This document shows, one piece after another, positions 5,136 through 8,144 of a DNA stretch of 8,144 bases (position 1 is the first letter of the stretch; every line of letters starts with the position of its first letter). Position numbers and translations under genes: made by a program. The stretch spans positions 1 to 8,144 of the forward strand of contig JACQFM010000173.1 of assembly GCA_016200035.1 (NCBI GenBank), read 5' to 3'. This DNA comes from Nitrososphaerota archaeon (lineage in GTDB: Archaea; Thermoproteota; Nitrososphaeria; Nitrososphaerales; Nitrosopumilaceae). The notes beneath the pieces were generated by a model, which saw nothing but the letters and a program-made list of their open reading frames with translations, made no database searches and was not told the DNA's origin.

Positions 5136-5804
5136 TTGAGCAAAAAACCAACCATTTCAGCTGCTGCAAAAGATATCATAATTGTTGTTATAGGTGTAGC
5201 TATAATATGGGTGGGACTGAGAGTTGCTTTTGGAACCGACAATCCCTTTTATGTAGTTTCAAGTGGAAGCATGGAGCCTAACCTCAAAGTGTTTGACGTT
5301 CTTGTTGTTCAAGGCAATGATCCGTTTGAAAAGATCCAAAAGGGTGATATTATTGTCTTTAACAGACCGTCTGGCCATGATAGGGTTATCGTACACAGAG
5401 TAGCAGAGATTCTGGATGAGAGTCCACGTGTTCTAAGGACAAAGGGAGACGCAAATCCAGCCTCAATCCCTGGAACAGATTTCCCAATAACCAAACAGGA
5501 GTATATAGGAAAAGTGGCATACGTAGTTCCTCAAATAGGATATGTTACAAGAATACTAACTCCGCCAATAAACTACATCATCATAGCAGTGATTGTTGGA
5601 ATCATGATCTTCAAGCAGTTTGGGAAAACCAAAACAAAAACTGAGTCAATTACTGTATCAGATCCAAGTTCTCATGACAGTCCTACCACAGGCATATCAG
5701 AATCAACAAATGAGATCGAACAGACATCTGATAAAGAGGCGCCAAGAATCGATAATATTACTGAAAACTTTGATTCAAAAGACTCGGAACAAAAAGAAAA
5801 CTAG
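5136..5804 (+). CDS. Signal peptidase I, archaeal/ER (Sec11-like) type
   Basis: A 222-residue membrane serine protease that removes signal peptides from Sec-exported proteins on the outer face of the cytoplasmic membrane. An N-terminal anchor helix covers 13-31 (DIIIVVIGVAIIWVGLRVA). The catalytic Ser45 lies in SSGSMEPNL and the general base is His87 in VIVHRV. Having His rather than Lys marks the archaeal/ER type. Asp105 (TKGDAN) and Asp115 are candidates for the conserved acidic positions. A second membrane helix lies at about 144-159, followed by a 63-residue hydrophilic, Ser/Thr- and acid-rich tail (KTKTKTE...DSKDSEQKEN) that should be cytoplasmic. The start is a TTG; TAG lies six codons upstream in frame and the next Met is Met46 inside the active site, so no other start works. 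The gene ends overlapping the convergent dehydratase by four bases. Confidence 0.93.
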   Translation: MSKKPTISAAAKDIIIVVIGVAIIWVGLRVAFGTDNPFYVVSSGSMEPNLKVFDVLVVQGNDPFEKIQKGDIIVFNRPSGHDRVIVHRVAEILDESPRVLRTKGDANPASIPGTDFPITKQEYIGKVAYVVPQIGYVTRILTPPINYIIIAVIVGIMIFKQFGKTKTKTESITVSDPSSHDSPTTGISESTNEIEQTSDKEAPRIDNITENFDSKDSEQKEN

Positions 5805-7312
5805 TTTTTTTGTTTACTTATTTTAAAAACTCGCTCAAAGTAGTCAGACTGTTCTGGTGTGAAGTCAGGCTCTTCTTTTACGTTTGCTAGTTTTTTGGCA
5901 AGTTTCTTTTTGTATTCGAGCTGCATTTGGCGGGCGATCTGAATTCTTTGTGCCTGAGGTGAACCTGCCCCATGCATGGATTCGGTAAGATATCCTACTG
6001 CATTCCTACCCATAGTCATGTTTTCAATGAGTCTCAAAATTCTAATCCTGTTTTCTACATCAACACCTTTACGCCCTCTGAGATACTTCTTTAGGATAGG
6101 ACCTGTCTCTGGATTTCTAAAGTCTTTTTCTGACGGAAGAGTGACCATCAATCCGCCGGCTATGTCCTGAGCCAATCTTCCGATCTCATATGGAAATCTT
6201 GTTACGTTGTGCTTACAGACATTTGCAAGCATATCGTCATTTAACCAAACGCCCGATTTGGTTTTGTGTGCCTGATATGAAGAAGCTATTCCTGCAGCAT
6301 AAATGCTCTCATTGAGATGAGTCATTTCAACAAGCTTATCCTTGATGTGCGATACACTTGGTATACCATTATAATCTGCAATTGCAGCAGAAGCACCAAT
6401 TAATACATCACCAAGACCTGTCTTGCAGACATAACTTCTTCTATGGTAACAAGTAAATCTCTCTACAAGCATAGAAGCAAATTCATATTCTCCGTTCATG
6501 AAAACGTGTTCCCAGGGAATAAAGACATTATCAAAGATGATCATTGCTTCTTGACCTGAAAATTTGGCGTTTCCAGCATCTAGATCTCCTTCTTCCATAC
6601 TTCTTGTATCACATGACTGGCGGCCGTAAATGTATGTGATTCCTGGTGCATCAGCTGTAACGGCTCCGACTACGGCATAATCGGCATCATCTTCATCCAA
6701 CCGCATTGTTGGCATTACTATAATCCAGTGTGAGTTTATACAGCCGGTTTGGTGTGCCTTGGCTCCTTTTATTATAACTCCTTTATCATTTTTTTCTACT
6801 ACACGTAAAAACATATCTGGGTCTTCTTGTTCATGTGGTGCCTTACTTCTATCTCCTTTTGGATCTGTCATTGCACCACCGATTACAAGGTTTTCGGTTT
6901 GAACCATCTTGATAAAATCAACTAGTCTTTTGTGATAATCTGTCTTGTATTTCTCATCTATCTCATAAGTAACAGAATAAAGAGAGTTTAGTGCGTCCAT
7001 GCCAACGCATCTCTGAAAACATGTTCCAGTGTTTTGTCCCAATTTTCTTTGCATCTTGTTTTGGTTGACCAGATCTTCTGCACTTTCTACAATGTGCAAG
7101 AATCTGTTAACTCTTTGTCCGGTAATAGAAGATTGTACGGTAGCGAGTTCTTCCTCTTTTACTGCAAGATCGTAAGTCTCTGCAACTGCATTGATAGAGG
7201 GTCGTATCATTGGGTGATCTACGGGTTCTTTAACAAGTTCGCCAAAAAGATAGATTTTGAGATTTCTTCCTCTAAGGCTTTGTATGTACTCCGCTCCCGT
7301 CCTTATTGGCAT
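5801..7312 (-). CDS. abfD: 4-Hydroxybutyryl-CoA dehydratase
   Basis: Dehydrates 4-hydroxybutyryl-CoA to crotonyl-CoA by a radical mechanism using FAD and a [4Fe-4S] cluster. It is the signature enzyme of the 3-hydroxypropionate/4-hydroxybutyrate CO2-fixation cycle. The protein is full length (503 residues from ATG 7312) and belongs to the HpaB/acyl-CoA dehydrogenase-like family. Cluster ligands: Cys98 and Cys102 in TGTCFQRCVG, then His290 and Cys296 in YHRRSYVCK. From memory the clostridial enzyme uses Cys99, Cys103, His292 and Cys299, so the last pair is one residue closer here. The start at 7312 (MPIRTGAEYIQSL) is preferred over an in-frame TTG at 7330, because a TATA box lies about 27 nt before 7312 and the protein then begins as the family does. 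It follows the synthetase for the preceding step, 76 bp downstream on the same strand. Confidence 0.96.
   Translation of the reverse strand: MPIRTGAEYIQSLRGRNLKIYLFGELVKEPVDHPMIRPSINAVAETYDLAVKEEELATVQSSITGQRVNRFLHIVESAEDLVNQNKMQRKLGQNTGTCFQRCVGMDALNSLYSVTYEIDEKYKTDYHKRLVDFIKMVQTENLVIGGAMTDPKGDRSKAPHEQEDPDMFLRVVEKNDKGVIIKGAKAHQTGCINSHWIIVMPTMRLDEDDADYAVVGAVTADAPGITYIYGRQSCDTRSMEEGDLDAGNAKFSGQEAMIIFDNVFIPWEHVFMNGEYEFASMLVERFTCYHRRSYVCKTGLGDVLIGASAAIADYNGIPSVSHIKDKLVEMTHLNESIYAAGIASSYQAHKTKSGVWLNDDMLANVCKHNVTRFPYEIGRLAQDIAGGLMVTLPSEKDFRNPETGPILKKYLRGRKGVDVENRIRILRLIENMTMGRNAVGYLTESMHGAGSPQAQRIQIARQMQLEYKKKLAKKLANVKEEPDFTPEQSDYFERVFKISKQKN
5805..5811 (+). terminator. T7 tract after the signal peptidase stop
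   Basis: Seven T follow the TAG immediately, then GTTTA. This is a typical archaeal U-tract terminator, placed inside the 3' end of the convergent dehydratase gene where it encodes Lys/Asn codons on the other strand. Confidence 0.5.
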
Positions 7313-7333
7313 GCAGCTATACTTGGTCAATCT

Positions 7334-7345
7334 AATATAAATATT
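7334..7345 (-). promoter_or_regulatory. Putative TATA box of 4-hydroxybutyryl-CoA dehydratase
   Basis: On the minus strand this reads GAATATTTATAT. Its centre is about 27 nt before the ATG at 7312, so the dehydratase probably has its own leaderless transcript in addition to any read-through from the synthetase gene. Confidence 0.55.
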
Positions 7346-7388
7346 CTAGGAAATTTTTGTTCAATTTTTCAAAAAGCAATGATTGTTA

Positions 7389-8144
7389 TCATGCTAGACC
7401 GATTCTTACGTCGACGACTTTGCATCCTTTACCTTTATCAAAGACTAGTACAGGATTCATATCAAGCTCCTTTATTTCTTTGAAATCAGTAACAAGCTGC
7501 GATAGCCTTTGAATACATTCTGACAATTTGTTGGTATCAGATGGTTTTTCTCCACGTACTCCTTGAAGCAATTTACTCGTCTTGATGGAAGATATCATTT
7601 CATCTGCTTCTCTGTCTGTGACTTGAGCTAGTCTAAAGATAACATCCTTCAAAACCTCCACATAAATTCCACCCATCCCAAACATAACCACTGGTCCAAA
7701 TCCCGGCTCTAATTTAGAGCCAATTATTGTTTCCTTTCCTCCTTTTACCATCTCTTGTACTAATACTCCTTTGATGATTGCCTTTTTGTCGTATCTTTTT
7801 GCATTTCTAATTATTTCTTTGAACGCAACACGAATCTCTTTTGGGTTTTTTAACCCAACTTTTACTCCGCCGGCATCTGACTTGTGAATAATTTGAGGTG
7901 AAGCTATCTTCATTACTACAGGATAACCAATTTTTTTTGCAGCCTCTACTGCTTCATTTTCTTTTGTGGCCAGAATGCTCATTGGAACGGGAAAACCATA
8001 GGCTCTTAAAACCTCTTGACCTTCTTCTTCCAAAAGATTTTGTCTTCCTTCTGCTTTTACTTGAGCAAAAACCTTCTCAACTCTCTTTTTATTTATTGCA
8101 AATTTTTTTACAGTACCTTCTGGAGTTTGCGACCATTCCACAAA
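7389..8144 (-). CDS. Acyl-CoA synthetase (ADP-forming), ATP-grasp C-terminal part; probably 4-hydroxybutyrate-CoA ligase (5' end outside window)
   Basis: The frame is open to the right edge, so only the last 252 codons are seen. The GTG at 8141 is internal, not a start. The visible part is the beta-type ATP-grasp domain of the ADP-forming acetyl-CoA synthetase family. Counting the Val at 8141 as 1, it shows AYGFPVP (47-53), GYPVVMKI (72-79), IIHKSDAGGV (84-93) with His86, which matches the second phospho-His site of the family, VLVQEMV (126-132), GPVVMFGMGG (149-158) and ELDMNP (225-230). The full fused protein is typically near 700 residues, with N-terminal CoA-binding domains. The family makes acyl-CoA from acid, CoA and ATP, giving ADP and phosphate. 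Adjacency to the dehydratase suggests 4-hydroxybutyrate as substrate; 3-hydroxypropionate is the alternative. It ends in tandem stops, TGATAA. Confidence 0.9.
   Translation of the reverse strand, partial: FVEWSQTPEGTVKKFAINKKRVEKVFAQVKAEGRQNLLEEEGQEVLRAYGFPVPMSILATKENEAVEAAKKIGYPVVMKIASPQIIHKSDAGGVKVGLKNPKEIRVAFKEIIRNAKRYDKKAIIKGVLVQEMVKGGKETIIGSKLEPGFGPVVMFGMGGIYVEVLKDVIFRLAQVTDREADEMISSIKTSKLLQGVRGEKPSDTNKLSECIQRLSQLVTDFKEIKELDMNPVLVFDKGKGCKVVDVRIGLA

Noticed and set aside
7313..7330. TTG start of the dehydratase giving six extra residues
   Set aside because: TATA spacing and family N-termini favour the ATG at 7312.
7034..7483. Plus-strand 149-codon open frame across the dehydratase start and synthetase end
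   Set aside because: It is antisense to two confident genes, with a Cys/Phe/Leu-rich composition typical of a shadow frame.
1..8144. CRISPR arrays, insertion sequences, prophage or defence cassettes
   Set aside because: No regularly spaced repeats, transposase motifs, integrase or target-site duplications were seen on either strand.

Overview
This AT-rich window carries archaeal signatures and looks like an ammonia-oxidising thaumarchaeon (Nitrososphaerota, Nitrosopumilus-like). The strongest pointer is the pair at the right end: an ADP-forming acyl-CoA synthetase followed by 4-hydroxybutyryl-CoA dehydratase. These are two consecutive steps of the thaumarchaeal 3-hydroxypropionate/4-hydroxybutyrate CO2-fixation cycle, and from memory the genes are also neighbours in Nitrosopumilus maritimus. 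Supporting signs are an ER/archaeal-type Ser-His signal peptidase, a tRNA-Ala(CGC) without encoded CCA, TTG start codons, and TATA-like boxes about 27 nt ahead of start codons (leaderless mRNAs).

Layout, left to right. A cyclic amidohydrolase of the dihydropyrimidinase/dihydroorotase superfamily (minus) runs off the left edge. Divergent from it lie tRNA-Ala(CGC) and a small zinc-ribbon protein (plus). Convergent with that protein is a second zinc-ribbon protein (minus), then thioredoxin (minus) and a DEAD-box RNA helicase (minus). A 239-bp intergenic region holding two inverted repeats separates the helicase from a plus-strand pair: a PRC-barrel/zinc-ribbon protein and signal peptidase I. The signal peptidase gene meets 4-hydroxybutyryl-CoA dehydratase (minus) tail to tail over a shared CTAG. 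The synthetase (minus) enters from the right edge. No gap between genes exceeds 300 bases.

Working together: the synthetase and dehydratase form one metabolic module (4-hydroxybutyrate to 4-hydroxybutyryl-CoA to crotonyl-CoA). The other genes look like independent housekeeping units, most with their own TATA-like element. Three of them carry the same short C-terminal CxxCG...CxxCG ribbon.

The main anomaly is in the helicase. Its frame continues past an in-frame TGA for 45 codons that encode a Gly/Arg/Tyr-rich RGG-type tail, typical of DEAD-box proteins, and then reaches TAA. Its start is also odd: a TTG, preceded by an out-of-frame ATG across a run of seven A, downstream of a 10-bp perfect hairpin. 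I saw no CRISPR array, insertion sequence, prophage or defence system. The window reads as core genome with a few regulatory or sequence-integrity puzzles rather than a new multi-gene system.
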